DNA from: Microvelia longipes
Lineage: Eukaryota > Arthropoda > Insecta > Hemiptera > Veliidae
Direction: 5' to 3'
DNA length: 64,000 nucleotides
NCBI GenBank assembly: GCA_018340805.1
Contig: JACMZG010001870.1
Span: 14,509,309 to 14,573,308, forward strand
The position numbers and the translations under genes were made by a program. Below, one piece after another: positions 1-9,452 of this stretch; the first letter of the stretch is position 1; the number at the start of each line of letters is the position of its first letter. Under the pieces are notes generated by a model. It saw nothing but the letters and a program-made list of their open reading frames with translations, did no database searches and had not been told where the DNA came from.

Positions 1-150
1 CAAAGAGATGAGGGATGAGCGTAGCGAATCCAAAGAGATTAGGGATGAGCGAAGCGAATCCAAAGAGATTACGGATGAGCGTAGCGAATCCAAAGTGATG
101 AGGAAAAGTTTCAAGGTACCCAAAATTGGGTACTTCGTACCCAATTTTCT
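1..150 (+). repeat. 31-bp direct repeats with family-A terminal sequence
   Basis: Three to four units of about 31 bp contain GATGAGCGTAGCGAATCC or a near variant. They are followed by GATGAGGAAAAGTTTCAAGG and a GGTACCC...GGGTAC stretch. This is the terminal part of the dispersed family A seen at 31.5, 32.4 and 40.6 kb, with its end locally amplified. It lies in the intron downstream of the leftmost MGAT2 exon. Confidence 0.7.
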
Positions 151-187
151 TAAATTATGATTGTTAATTTTATGAAAATATAATTAC

Positions 188-333
188 CAGAATGGTTCCT
201 GGTGACTTCAAGTTGGTTGAAAACTCTGTTAGCTTTCCACCACCAGTGATGTTTGGTTTGAGTAAATTTAGCTTCTCGGTAGTGACCATAGAGGTCAGGG
301 TGTTCTGCGTTGATACATCCTATCCTTTTGGCT
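188..333 (-). CDS. MGAT2: MGAT2 exon with the HYREAKFTQTKHHWWWK block
   Basis: The acceptor is GTGTTGTAG|AGCC (AG at 335-334) and the donor is CTG|GTAATT (GT at 187-186). It carries one base completing Gln, 48 codons, and one base of a split Gly. The product contains HPDLYGHYREAKFTQTK, then HHWWWKANRVFNQLEVTR. This is the most strongly conserved stretch of MGAT2 from insects to mammals. In the family the next residues lead to the EED nucleotide-sugar/metal-binding motif, which must lie in the next exon beyond the window. Translation past the donor gives an unrelated sequence and a stop at 150, supporting the splice site. Confidence 0.95.
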
Positions 334-475
334 CTACAACACACCACCACATAGTTATTAATGACCAGAATATAAATAAGTATAAAAATGACAATTATTT
401 ACATTAAGTAAAGCTTTAAAAACTTATACTAATAGCAATTAGCAATATGTCAAGTAAACTGTGAATTACAAACAA

Positions 476-750
476 TGCAAACCAGTAAAGAAAGAAGAAA
501 TAGTAAAGAAATAGAAAAATAAATAGTAAAGAAATAGAAAAATAAATAGTAAAGAAATAGAAAAAGAAAAAGTAAAGAAATAGAAAAGAGATAGAAAAGA
601 AATAGAAAAAGAAATAGAAAAGAAATAGAAAAAGAAAAAGAAATAGTAAAGAAATAGAAATAGAAAAAGAAATAGAAATAGTAAAGAAATAGAAAGAGAG
701 ATAGTAAAAAAATACAAAAAGAAATAGAAAAAGAAGAAGTAAAGAAAATC
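476..750 (+). repeat. Purine-rich (GAAATAGAAAAA)n tract
   Basis: About 270 bp of irregular AAAGAAATAG / AAATAGAAAAAG units, almost entirely A and G with scattered T on this strand. The Phe/Leu/Ser-rich open frames on the other strand are by-products of the repeat. It lies in the intron of MGAT2. Confidence 0.85.
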
Positions 751-799
751 CTGCAAGTATTTATATAAACAAGATACAAATAATATTTAAAAAAAAAAT

Positions 800-935
800 T
801 GGTGCAAAGGTCCACAAGCCGGGCGAATTTTGTTTGAAATAGGCGCTTTCTTGCTAACGTTTTTTATATGTATTTAATAACCTAGGCAATAGTGTCAAAA
901 GTGCCCGACTTGAGGACCTCTGCACCAGTATTGTT
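800..935 (+). repeat. Family C dispersed repeat, degraded copy
   Basis: The copy contains GGTGCAAAGGTCCACAAGCC, GGGCGAATTTTG and TTTCTTGCTAACG. It resembles other family-C copies near 6.7 kb (minus), 14.4 kb (minus), 19.15 kb, 34.66 kb and 55.2 kb. Those share a GGCGAATTTTCTTT-like block, TTCTTGCTTAAG and, in better copies, TATAACTTGAGCAGTTACTC. Confidence 0.45.
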
Positions 936-979
936 TTAAGTATTATTATAGTAAGTTTTTAACTAAAATACAGTAAATA

Positions 980-1080
980 AGATGATAAAATATTAGCGCC
1001 AGTACCAAGATTCGAACCTGGGAACCCTAGCTTTGAAAAGTTTTATCGACTTAGGACCGGTTTTATTAGATTAAGCACTC
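980..1080 (-). repeat. tRNA-like SINE head, probable
   Basis: On the minus strand CCAGGTTCGAATCTTGG forms a T-arm (CCAGG/CTTGG with a TTCGAAT loop) that doubles as a pol III B box. An A-box-like AGTGCTTAATCTAATAAAACC lies about 50 nt upstream on that strand. No acceptor stem can be drawn, so this reads as a decayed tRNA-derived SINE, not a tRNA gene. Confidence 0.4.
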
Positions 1081-1179
1081 CAAAAAACATCAAAAAGGAC
1101 ACCCCACTCAAAAAGTATTTATTACTGACCGTTATTTTGGTTTTCTGTTATTATTATTATTATAAGTTTTTTTTAACTT

Positions 1180-1620
1180 TTTGGTCATTTACAGTGGTCA
1201 TATCGACTTTGAACCCGGTTTATTTTGTTCAGCGCCCCAAAAATCTTATATAAGAACCTTTTTCGCGGTGGAAAATAATAACCTTGAATTTTAACGATTT
1301 TTATAATTTTGGAAACCGTGTTAATGACGTCACAGCAACCTAGTTCTTAATAGGCTTTGTGTCCTCCACCCGAACATATTTTCAGGAAAGCACAACTAGA
1401 CATAAAGATAGATTTCGTACAAAGTTTCAGCTCTCTATCTAAAGCACATTGAGACCTACACACACACACTTAAATAAAAAAGGTGAAAACTACTCAGAAG
1501 GTCTTAAAAACGACAGAAACGGATAATTCAGGTTTAATTCCAGTTTTAGATGTTTAGCAAATTTAATAATTTTCCTATATATATACCCATAGTATAAATG
1601 AGGAAAAATAATAAAAGAGA
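1180..1620 (-). repeat. Dispersed repeat with GTTAATGACGTCACA and family-A head
   Basis: Positions 1180-1380 share GTTAATGACGTCACA and surrounding text with 55.35-55.45 kb and 59.15 kb. Positions 1390-1620 match the head of family A read on the minus strand: GAAACGGATAATTC, CCTATATATATACC and TATAAATGAGGAAAA. The copy is decayed. No gene is visible here; it is MGAT2 intron. Confidence 0.55.
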
Positions 1621-1983
1621 ATAATTATTCCACTAAATATACAGAATTATCTCGTAGGATTCTTTAAATTTTATACGAAAACTGTTTTATCATTTCCTTA
1701 TGTATACCATAGGCTAGAGGTATATAGCAATTTATAGGAACAGTTATGTGTTTACACTAAAAATCACCTTTAATCAAAAAATACACCTGGATTATAAATT
1801 TTAGAAATTTTTAAGAACTCCAGAGCGGTTTCAACAGGTTGTTGTCAACTGATTATAACCGTGTTATATACTAAAGCTTCTAATTGTCAGCGTAAAGTAT
1901 ACTTACCCGTCATAAAGAAATGATTAATTGGAAAAGTGTTTTCTAATCCGATCATGTTAGACTATTTAGAATAGAGATGAATC

Positions 1984-2138
1984 AAAAGCAAGAGTATAAA
2001 TAAGTCAAACTTACTGTGCCATAGAAACATCTCTAGGAAAATCTCGAAAGCAAGAGTATAAATAAGTCAAACTTACTGTGCCATAGAAACATCTCTAGGA
2101 AAATCTCGAAAGCCAAGAAACATCTCTAGGAAAATCTC
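1984..2138 (-). repeat. Tandem copies of an MGAT2 exon end plus its splice donor
   Basis: Units of about 62 bp at 1984-2045 and 2046-2107, plus a partial one at 2108-2138, repeat the real junction sequence at 2139-2200. Each complete unit keeps the last ~32 nt of the exon and the donor CACA|GTAAGT, giving decoy donors at 2014-2013 and 2076-2075. All copies share a change that turns the codon for the conserved Cys in DCPRD into Phe. No acceptor lies between the units. Confidence 0.85.
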
Positions 2139-2169
2139 AAAAGCAAGAGTATAAATAAGTCAAACTTAC

Positions 2170-2411
2170 TGTGCCATAGAAACATCTCTAGGACAATCTC
2201 CACTAGACTGACCCGGGAAGACATCAGGGTGGGTTTGTATAGACAGCGGGTAAAATATCTGCATAACCCTCGCAAAGTCCACACTCTGAATCAACTCATT
2301 GGCCTCTGCATCAAAATGATCATGAGAGAATATTATCAGACAAGTTTCTATGTCTCTTGCCTGTGCCAATGACACTATCAGGTAGCGCAGATATACTATC
2401 CTTGTGTGCAC
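2170..2411 (-). CDS. MGAT2: MGAT2 exon with catalytic core containing FSHD and CPRD
   Basis: The acceptor is TTATCAG|GTGCAC (AG at 2413-2412) and the donor is CA|GTAAGT (GT at 2169-2168). It has 80 codons plus two bases. The product reads VHTRIVYLRYLIVSLAQARD, then IIFSHDHFD, then VMQIFYPLSIQTHPDVFPG and DCPRD. These are hallmark blocks of family GT16 MGAT2. The split last codon CA|A is completed by the next exon to give Gln. The 3' end of this exon, together with its donor, has been tandemly copied into the intron directly downstream (see 1984-2138). That leaves the true exon edge as the copy with the conserved DCPRD rather than DFPRD. Confidence 0.95.
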
Positions 2412-2539
2412 CTGATAACAAACATTAAAACAATTAAATAATACATAATATTAAAGAAAGATGACTGCATTTATCCCATAGTGTTTAATTCAAAGCCTTA
2501 AACACATCATTTAACCACCAATACCTACCCCTATGCAAA

Positions 2540-3350
2540 AAACAAAGCTTTCACCAGGCCATCGAATCCCTCACTAAACCCTCAGCCAAGTCAACAAATC
2601 TATCATCAATTCATTGAATCCATACTAAACCGTCAGCCAAGCCAACAAAACTATCATCATTCATCTAATCCCATACTAAACCGTCAGCCAAGCCAACAAA
2701 ATCTATCATCAATTCATTGAATCCTAACTAAACCCTCAGCTAAGCCAACAAATCTATCATCATTCATTTAATTCGACACTAAACCATCAGCTAAGCCAAC
2801 AAATCTATTATCAATTTATTGAATTCCTCACCAAACCGTCAGACAGCAACAAATCTATTAACAATTCATTGAATTCCTCACTAAACCCTCAGCCAAGTCA
2901 ACAAATCTATCATCAATTCATTGAATCCCCCATTAAACCGTCAGCCAAGCCAACAAAAACTATCATCATTCATCTAATCCCATACTAAACCGTCAGCCAA
3001 GCACAAATCTATCATCAATTCATTGAATTCCTAACTAAAACACTATCAGCCAAGCAACAAATCTATTATCAATTTATTGAATTCCTCACAAACCGTCAGA
3101 CAAGCCAACAAATCTATTATCAATTCATTGAATTCCTCACTAAACCCTCACCAAGCCAACAAATCTATCATCAATTCATCGAATCCCTCATTAAACCGTC
3201 AGCCAAGCCAACAAATCTATCATCAATTCATCGAATTCCTCATTAAACCATCAGCCAAGCCAACAAATCTATCATCAATTCATCGAATCTCTCATTAAAC
3301 CGTCAGCCAAGCCAACAAATCTATCATGAATTCATCGAATCCTTCATGAA
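2540..3350 (+). repeat. About 60-bp intronic minisatellite
   Basis: Roughly 14 units with the core AACCGTCAGCCAAGCCAACA followed by AATCTATCATCAATTCAT and TGAATTCCTCACTA. Units vary by small deletions. The short open frame across 3077-3298 is only the repeat translated. It lies in the 3.7-kb MGAT2 intron. Confidence 0.9.
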
Positions 3351-3399
3351 CCCACGGAATCTTTGTTTGAGCCATTAAATCCTGAACAAATCCAGCATC

Positions 3400-4680
3400 A
3401 ATTGTCATGTCTTCTAATTTTTTTCAACCAAACTAAAATAATTGCCACCTATATCACAAATTTAAGATATGAAGGGATAAAGGTCTGCTAGGGGCAAAAC
3501 GACTGTTCAGGTACTATAAATTTCCACCAATAAATCTAAGGAAACAAGAGTTTCATCATCGATAGTGAATAAATTTATTTAGCAGGTACTTTGATCTGAT
3601 AAGTTGAAAACATCTGATAAGTACTAGATGAGTGTAGTTAAAATTCATCTAGCTGCCGCTAGATGCCAGCATCTAGTTTACCTACACTTTTTGCCTACGC
3701 TCTCATAATCTTCTGACATTCTATACCAAATATACTATTTGACCTTTACCACTAATCATGTAAAACATCACGCATCTCATCTGACAAGTTACCGCACCAC
3801 ATTTTGGCAACACTGTTTAGATGATAAAAAGTTAAGAATCAATGTTATTATTCCTTTAAATGAGAAAAAAATTGCTTTGCCTCCACTAACTAAATGACGC
3901 TACACATTTTATTAAACATTTAATAGGGAAGTAATCTTATTCACAATTAAATGATATTTATATTTATTACTTTTCCATACTCCTTACACAGAAGAAAACT
4001 AATAAAATCAATCCTTTAGATAACGTCGAGAAAACAGTAAGAATTCCAAATTCAAAATCAATATTACCCAGGTAAATACACACTGAATTCATTAAATTAA
4101 AAGCGAGGCATAAAAGCTCCAGGCAAGTTTGATAAACAATGCAGGAAAAGACTTCATACACAACTTGGCTTTAGTTGTTTTCATTATAAACATTTCAAAT
4201 TTCTATATTAACTCCGTGTTTCGCAGTAATTTCAGATCATATTAATATTGAGAGATAAAACTTAATTTTTCGAAAGGAAATATAATTTTAGGAGCAAAAT
4301 TATATCTGCGTTATTAAGTTTATTAAAATGAATGTTAAAACACACATACATTCTAAACCGTGTTATCATTTGCATACTTAATCAAACTCCTAATATAATT
4401 TCAATTAAAAGTTTCAGATAACATTTTAAAACAAGAATATCAGTTTTAAATAAGTGCAGACTTATTGAAGTAAGATTCATAGCACAAATTTATTTAAATA
4501 GATTTTATAGGCCCAAAAATACATAATGTGGGAAATCCACTAATTTATTTATCAGCGGTATGATATCAATTTTGATATAAAAGAAACACTTTAAGTTGAT
4601 AACAAAAATTTAAAAAAATACGTCATACTTAAGATAGCTGAAGATCAAATATGTACATCCCCAAAAGACCAAAATCATGT
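3400..4680. other. AT-rich intronic sequence, nothing recognised
   Basis: This is MGAT2 intron. I see no tandem array, no conserved coding block and no convincing exon boundary pair. A degenerate direct duplication near 3590-3680 (CATCTGATAAGTACTAGATG) is the only local structure noted. Confidence 0.5.
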
Positions 4681-4682
4681 TA

Positions 4683-5401
4683 AAAAAATCGGTACGGGTA
4701 CATCGGAACATTTTCTCATCACATCGGATTCGCTACGCTCGTCCTCCCTACTTCGGACAAGCATCGCTCGTCCTCAGAATATAAAATTCGTCAAATGTAT
4801 ATAGCAAAACCTTTTTGGACTCGTTTCGCTTGTCCTCAGATAATAAATAAATTAGTTTTATCCTCAGTGTCACCCATCTAGGCACTGACCATGCTCGATG
4901 CTGTTTAACTTGTTGCATTTAAACGAAAATTAGTGTACTTATTTATTACGTAAAGGGACATACTTGTACCGAAATTGAACTCAATTACATTATTTTCCAA
5001 TTTTTTAAAAAATCGTACACAAGTCATATGATAAAAAAATGAATCAATGCTGATAATGAGATGAAATCCGGTATATATGTTAGTCTTATTTATGGCTACA
5101 ATCTAGCTAAATCTCCAATTGATCGCAACATATTACAATTTTCGTTGAGACTTTATTGGGGGTTTATGACGTAAATGCTTTACGAATAACACAACAATAG
5201 TTTCAACTTTCTAGCATTAACACACTGTTATCAGCTACGATGATAATAAGCGGAAAGACAACTTTGACTTTGTGAAAACCACTCAGGAGGTCTTAAAAAC
5301 ACCTGAAACAGATAACTCCGGTGACATCCTGGTTTAAGATTTTATTTGCAAACACAATACTTTTCCTATATATCTACGGTATAAATGAGGAAAAGTAAAA
5401 A
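4683..5401 (-). repeat. Family A element, near full length, with 5S-like module at 4864-4911
   Basis: On the minus strand it runs from a head TATACCGTAGATATATAGGA through GGATGTCACCGGAGTTATC, a 5S rRNA-like module and GGACGAGCGTAGCGAATCC, to GTACCCGTACC. The module reads TTAAACAGCATCGAGCATGG then a C-box-like block ending in GTGACACTGA. It lies inside the MGAT2 intron, on the same strand as the gene. Confidence 0.8.
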
Positions 5402-5635
5402 AGGTTACCGACAGTAACAGTAACAGTACAAAAAAATAGGTTACCCCTAGAATGGACGAAGTATATCAAGCATATAACAAGCAGCGAAGTTTTGCTTGAG
5501 CGTTAGGATTCCGTCAGTATATTGGCGCGAAGGAGCTTTATTAAAAAAAAAACGTTAATAGGCATGATAAATTCATACCACACTAGTAAATAAAGAAAAT
5601 GGAAAGCTGAGACTACTTTAGATAGGCTTTGCTAC

Positions 5636-5891
5636 AATCGAAGAATCAACTACCGTCGATACTTGCTGTTGGATATGAATATCCCTGGACCGGTTTCGGC
5701 ATAACGCCATCATCACGCAGGCGGGGCAACACTCGAGCTTTAAACTAATAAAGTAATATCAGTGATTAACTTCTAGTCTCAATGAGCCCTCTGAAATTGC
5801 CTGCGCCAGCTGATGATGGCGTTATGCCGAAACCGGTCCAGGGATATTCATATCCAACAGCAAGTATCGATGGTAGCTGATTCTTCGATTG
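5636..5891. repeat. Inverted repeat with about 87-bp arms around a 77-bp spacer
   Basis: The left arm (5636-5722) and right arm (5799-5891) are near-perfect reverse complements. They include TGGATATGAATATCCCTGGA and GACCGGTTTCGGCATAACGC. Each arm carries CTGATGA-TGGCGTTATGCC-GAAAC (minus strand in the left arm, plus strand in the right), a conserved loop-closing motif seen in other elements here. It could be two head-to-head solo ends of a retroelement or a fold-back transposon. Confidence 0.8.
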
Positions 5892-6117
5892 TTTCTTCAA
5901 CTTGCGGTAAATACAACCTTTTTAGGCTTTGCTACCTTAAATTCACTCAGGAGTCAGAAGAAAGTCTAAAGTAGGATGAAACTTATTTTGAATGATCATG
6001 AGTCATCCCTCTTCAGAAGTTGGCAGCTTTAAGGAATTAAGTTTTTTCTCTCGAAGCTGTCGCGCTTACCTTCCGGTGACAAAAATAATAAGAATATTAA
6101 AGAAATAAATATCTAAC

Positions 6118-6339
6118 CTGTATGACTATAATGAGAGTATCATTCTGAATGGGTCCAAAAATATCTTCATTGTGTATGATTTGTTCTTGGTTATATTTAT
6201 CAATAGACTTAAGAATTTCTTCAATGTATAAATCTTCGTTAACTAAGCTAGTACTAGAGTTACTTAAACTTGAATTAAAACCAGTCCTGCTGGAGTTTAA
6301 TTTCTTTACTGTCACAACTTGAAGGTATTTATGCAGCAC
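6118..6339 (-). CDS. MGAT2: MGAT2 exon with stem region and start of the catalytic domain
   Basis: The acceptor is TTTTGTCCAG (AG at 6341-6340) and the donor is CAG|GTTAGA (GT at 6117-6116). It has 74 complete codons in phase 0 at both ends. The first half is a Ser/Asn-rich stem with three NSS sequons. The end reads FGPIQNDTLIIVIQ, which closely resembles the start of the conserved MGAT2 catalytic domain (the nDTLIIVIQVH region). It joins in frame to VHTRIVYLRYL of the next exon. The acceptor has a clear pyrimidine tract. About 740 bp of intron separates it from the anchor exon and about 3.7 kb from the next exon. Confidence 0.88.
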
Positions 6340-6639
6340 CTGGACAAAATAAGAGTACAAATATGATATAACACAGTATTAAGGGTTACAAGTTACAAAC
6401 CCAAAAGCTATAATTAAAGTTTATTAAGGAAGTAACAAATTATGCCCACTAAGTACAGAGGCGGACTGAGTCAAAAAGGCTTGAAAAGGGATCCGCCTTA
6501 AAGCGCCTTAAACTTAGATCTCAAGTTAAGGGGTCGAATGGGGGGGGGGAGATCCTATAGAGCTATCCTAAGTATAAAGAAACTAAGAACTTTGCATTAA
6601 ACTAGAGCAAATAATGGATTGCACTGCCAATTATAGAGG

Positions 6640-6860
6640 CATAGTTTTGTATAACCAACAGGATAATTATGATTATTTCCTTTAAAAAATACAGAAAAAA
6701 TGAGTTACGAGTAGTGCCTAATAATTGAGTAACTGCTTAATTTATGAAGCATAAACCGAATCCTTAAGCAACAAATGGATTGTTATGCACGGAAACACGC
6801 ATTCTAAAGGAAATTCGCCCGACATGCGGACGACTGCTCCAGAATTATTTTTGGAGATCA
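6640..6860 (-). repeat. Family C dispersed repeat, minus-strand copy
   Basis: Minus-strand reading gives GGCGAATTTCCTTTAGAATG, GTGTTTCCGTGCATAACAAT and CAGTTACTCAATTATTAGGC, matching the copy at 34.66-34.88 kb. It lies in the MGAT2 intron between the anchor exon and the stem exon. A G9 run precedes the copy at about 6541. Confidence 0.65.
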
Positions 6861-7080
6861 TTAATGTGTTACTTATGGGTACTTTTAAAATTTAAAAAAA
6901 ATACTTTGTACTCTGCTAACTTAATATTATATTAGTACACCGCCCCTACCCTCCCCCATGGTACTAAGAGCTGTTTACTAGCTCTTAGTTACCTGAATAT
7001 AAGTAATAATTATATTTATTACTTTCAATATAAGTAATAAATAAGGCTAAAAGTAAAAGGAATTTTTTTGATCAAGATAC

Positions 7081-7298
7081 CTGTGGAACCATATTAAGAA
7101 TGAGAGCAGTGTTATTCTGTGAGTGTAGAGGCTGGTGAGTCGTCGGTGAGATGTTTGATGCATGGTGAGCAAGTGATGATACGTGTAGCTGCAACCAGAG
7201 AAAACAAACTGCCACGACCAGGAGCAATCCACGTACCCAGACTTGTGTTATACGTTCACCAGGACCACGACCCACCACTGTCACTCTAACTCGAACCA
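7081..7298 (-). CDS. MGAT2: MGAT2 exon with cytoplasmic tail, membrane anchor and start of stem
   Basis: The exon lies between an acceptor TTGTTTCAG (AG at 7300-7299) and a donor CAG|GTATCT (GT at 7080-7079). It encodes 72 codons plus two leading bases. A short basic N-terminus (VRVRV) is followed by a hydrophobic stretch, GLLLVVAVCFLWLQL, at about residues 24-38 if the split first codon is ATG. This is the expected type II signal anchor. The luminal stem follows, with glycosylation sequons NIS and NNT. The frame runs open upstream of the acceptor, so the start is uncertain: the true start may be the A|TG junction with an upstream exon or lie further upstream. Stem regions of this family are poorly conserved, so identity rests on correct phase joining to the next exons. 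Confidence 0.75.
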
Positions 7299-7516
7299 CT
7301 GAAACAATAACAACAACAAAATAACATTTAAGGCATGACACAATATTGTAAACATTTAAGCTTTTAACATATAAGAAGTTGTGTGATTGCTTTATTAACA
7401 AATATACAGGGTCTTCCAAATTTTTAACTATTAGACATAAATTAATTAAACCTGGGGTACTTCTTTGTGTGACATGAACTTAGAAAAAGGTCCGTCTACA
7501 ATCTTAAGTTATACTA

Positions 7517-8055
7517 CTATAGAATAATACTACTTAAGTTATAATACTACATATAGAAGGAGCACTACTGATAACACGAAAGGCGGTTCACTGGTGCACT
7601 TAAGTAATGCTGCCACCCTAACAATATACAATTTTCTTATAAAAAAGTAGGCAATACTTCCGGTTGCTGAATTATTAATTAATGATTGATTATTCATAAA
7701 ATACTAATATAAATATCAGTGCATTACAATATTTAAAGCATTTTAAATTGTAGTTTAACGTATTTATTAAAATTATATTAAAAGTAGTCCTTGTCAACTA
7801 AATGTAGATTCTTGTATTCCGCCACCCTTTTGCCATCTAAGACTGGTTTTATTAAATACTCAGCAGGTGTTTTAAGTTATAAAATTTAAGTTTTTTATGA
7901 TCTTTCTTTATTAATAGATATTTATGACACATATTTAAAATAATGTTTTGTTGTCAGGTTGACAGCATTACTTAAGTGCACCAGTCAACCGGCTTTCGTG
8001 TTATCAGTGGAATTAAATTGTCCTGTGTTCCTTCTATATATAATATTATTCCAAG
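7517..8055 (+). mobile_element. hAT-like MITE, copy 1 (about 539 bp)
   Basis: Terminal inverted repeats of about 85 bp contain ATATAGAAGGAGCAC, CTGATAACACGAAAG and CACTGGTGCACTTAAGTAAT. The interior is AT-rich and non-coding. It is the reverse complement of the copy at 34074-34612, whose 8-bp target duplication defines the ends. The left terminus here has a 15-bp internal duplication and no clean target duplication is visible. It sits just upstream of the first visible MGAT2 exon relative to transcription. Confidence 0.85.
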
Positions 8056-8182
8056 GACGGGAACTTCTTTTTGGTGTAGTAGTAAAACTTCAGGTGTCCC
8101 AATCGATACTAAATTTTGCAATAAAATAGAAAAAAGTAAAAAGGAAAGTATACTTTAATTGGGTTTGTTGAGTTCTATAACA

Positions 8183-8335
8183 GTTGACAGCGCTGTAAAA
8201 TAGTGTTAAGGAACCTATAAGGTTGGCCTGATTTGAAATCAGGGCGTGGTTTAGCATCCAGGAATAACGGCAATGGCTCTCTCGCATTATTTTCCCACTG
8301 ATTTCAGCCGTGTGTCGTACTATAGAGATGAATAC
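8183..8335. mobile_element. Relic related to the 42.9-kb hAT-like element
   Basis: The stretch begins TTGACAGCGCTGTAAAAT and ends TTTCAGCCGTGTGTCGTACT. Both match subterminal inverted sequences of the element at 42.88-44.10 kb. The middle is unrelated to it. No target duplication is visible. Confidence 0.45.
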
Positions 8336-8711
8336 ATGACATTTTGCCACTGGCATATTTTAATCTAAGACTGCTATTTGGTCGAAAATAAGATTCAGAA
8401 GTGTAGTGTAAAAAATTGACATTTTAACTCAAATTTAAAGCTAGAGTATAGACAGTAAAAAAATTGATAAGAGTCTTAATTGATAAGCCTTATTATTAGC
8501 TTAAGAACACAAATCATTACCTTTCTCATTTTGAGTTATTAATACATATTATATACACATTATATATCCATATTATAGTCATTAATACAGTTAATAATAA
8601 GTCACTAATATTTAAAAATCAAAAATCTTCTATGAATTACAAACATTCGAACCCTAACATAATATTATCAGAATTAGTTCCGGTGTTATTGATTGACATA
8701 TACAACATAAT

Positions 8712-8983
8712 GTAATTAGGAAAAGTAATAATGAAGACAGCAGTCCGAGTTTTGTTAGATTAATTTATTTCATCAAAACTTTCGCACAAGCGTTGGAATC
8801 TAATAACAAGTAAACAAAACCATAAACCAATTACAAAAATCTTTTGTAATTGGTTCATGGTTTTGTTTGCTTGTTATTAGATTCACTGAGGATGCCAAGC
8901 ATCGCTTGTGCGCAAGCTCTGATATGAAATAAATTAATCTAATAAAACTTGGACTGCTGTCTTCATTTTTTTTCCTAATTAGA
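8712..8983. repeat. 272-bp palindrome (fold-back element)
   Basis: Two arms of about 130 bp meet around 8845-8850 with almost no loop. The outer ends TAATTAGGAAAA and TTTTCCTAATTA pair. Further in pair GAAGACAGCAGTCC/GGACTGCTGTCTTC and TTGTTTGCTTGTTATTAGAT with its complement. One arm has a short insertion near 8885-8915. Transcribed RNA would form a long hairpin. Confidence 0.9.
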
Positions 8984-9452
8984 TTTCTCACAGTCCATTA
9001 AACTTATTTCTTAAACATAATGTTAACTCGCGTTTTTTTATTAATAAATTTGATAATTCGCTTATTTTGTGGCAGTAAGCTATTTGTATGAACTAGTAAT
9101 ATGATAAACTGATATAGGGCATCAACCATATGGCCACGAAGCGGCCCCCTAAACTCCATGGGGAGATCTTTTCAAATCTTAACTCTAACATGACAAAGAC
9201 ATATTGATAGCTAATTTTTAAAAACGTTTTTATGTTAGACGTCTAACATTTTTACCAAGCGCTAAAAAACCGAAATATTTCTTATTAGAAAAGACAAAAA
9301 TCTTCAGAAATGATACAAGAAACGTTTTGAATGTAAACTCCTTCGTAGTTATTTGTCTATTAAAAATTTTTAACATTTGTTAAGAATTTTTAAAAAACAT
9401 GCAATAACAAACATTTTTAAGAAACATGCAAATATACTTTGTAGATCAAACC

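Larger units (their letters stand above)
188..7298 (-). other. MGAT2: MGAT2 gene locus, partial (four exons, three introns)
   Basis: The minus-strand locus joins 7298-7081, 6339-6118, 2411-2170 and 333-188. Exon lengths are 218, 222, 242 and 146 nt and the junction phases are 0, 0 and 2. The spliced reading frame is open across all junctions for about 277 residues. MGAT2 is a Golgi type II membrane enzyme that moves GlcNAc from UDP-GlcNAc to the alpha-1,6 mannose arm of N-glycans, committing them to complex type. The first visible exon opens at an acceptor with two bases TG, so an upstream exon ending in A would make an ATG start. The gene runs off the left edge before the conserved EED metal-binding motif of the family. 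The human protein is about 447 residues, so roughly 170 or more are missing here. The introns hold repeats and no other gene that I can see. Confidence 0.9.

Noticed and set aside
450..815. Two minus-strand frames of 96 and 121 codons rich in Phe, Leu, Ser and Tyr
   Set aside because: They translate the purine-rich (GAAATAGAAAAA)n tract in two phases. No protein signal beyond the repeat.
3077..3298. 73-codon Asn/Ser-rich frame
   Set aside because: It is the intronic ~60-bp minisatellite in frame by chance.
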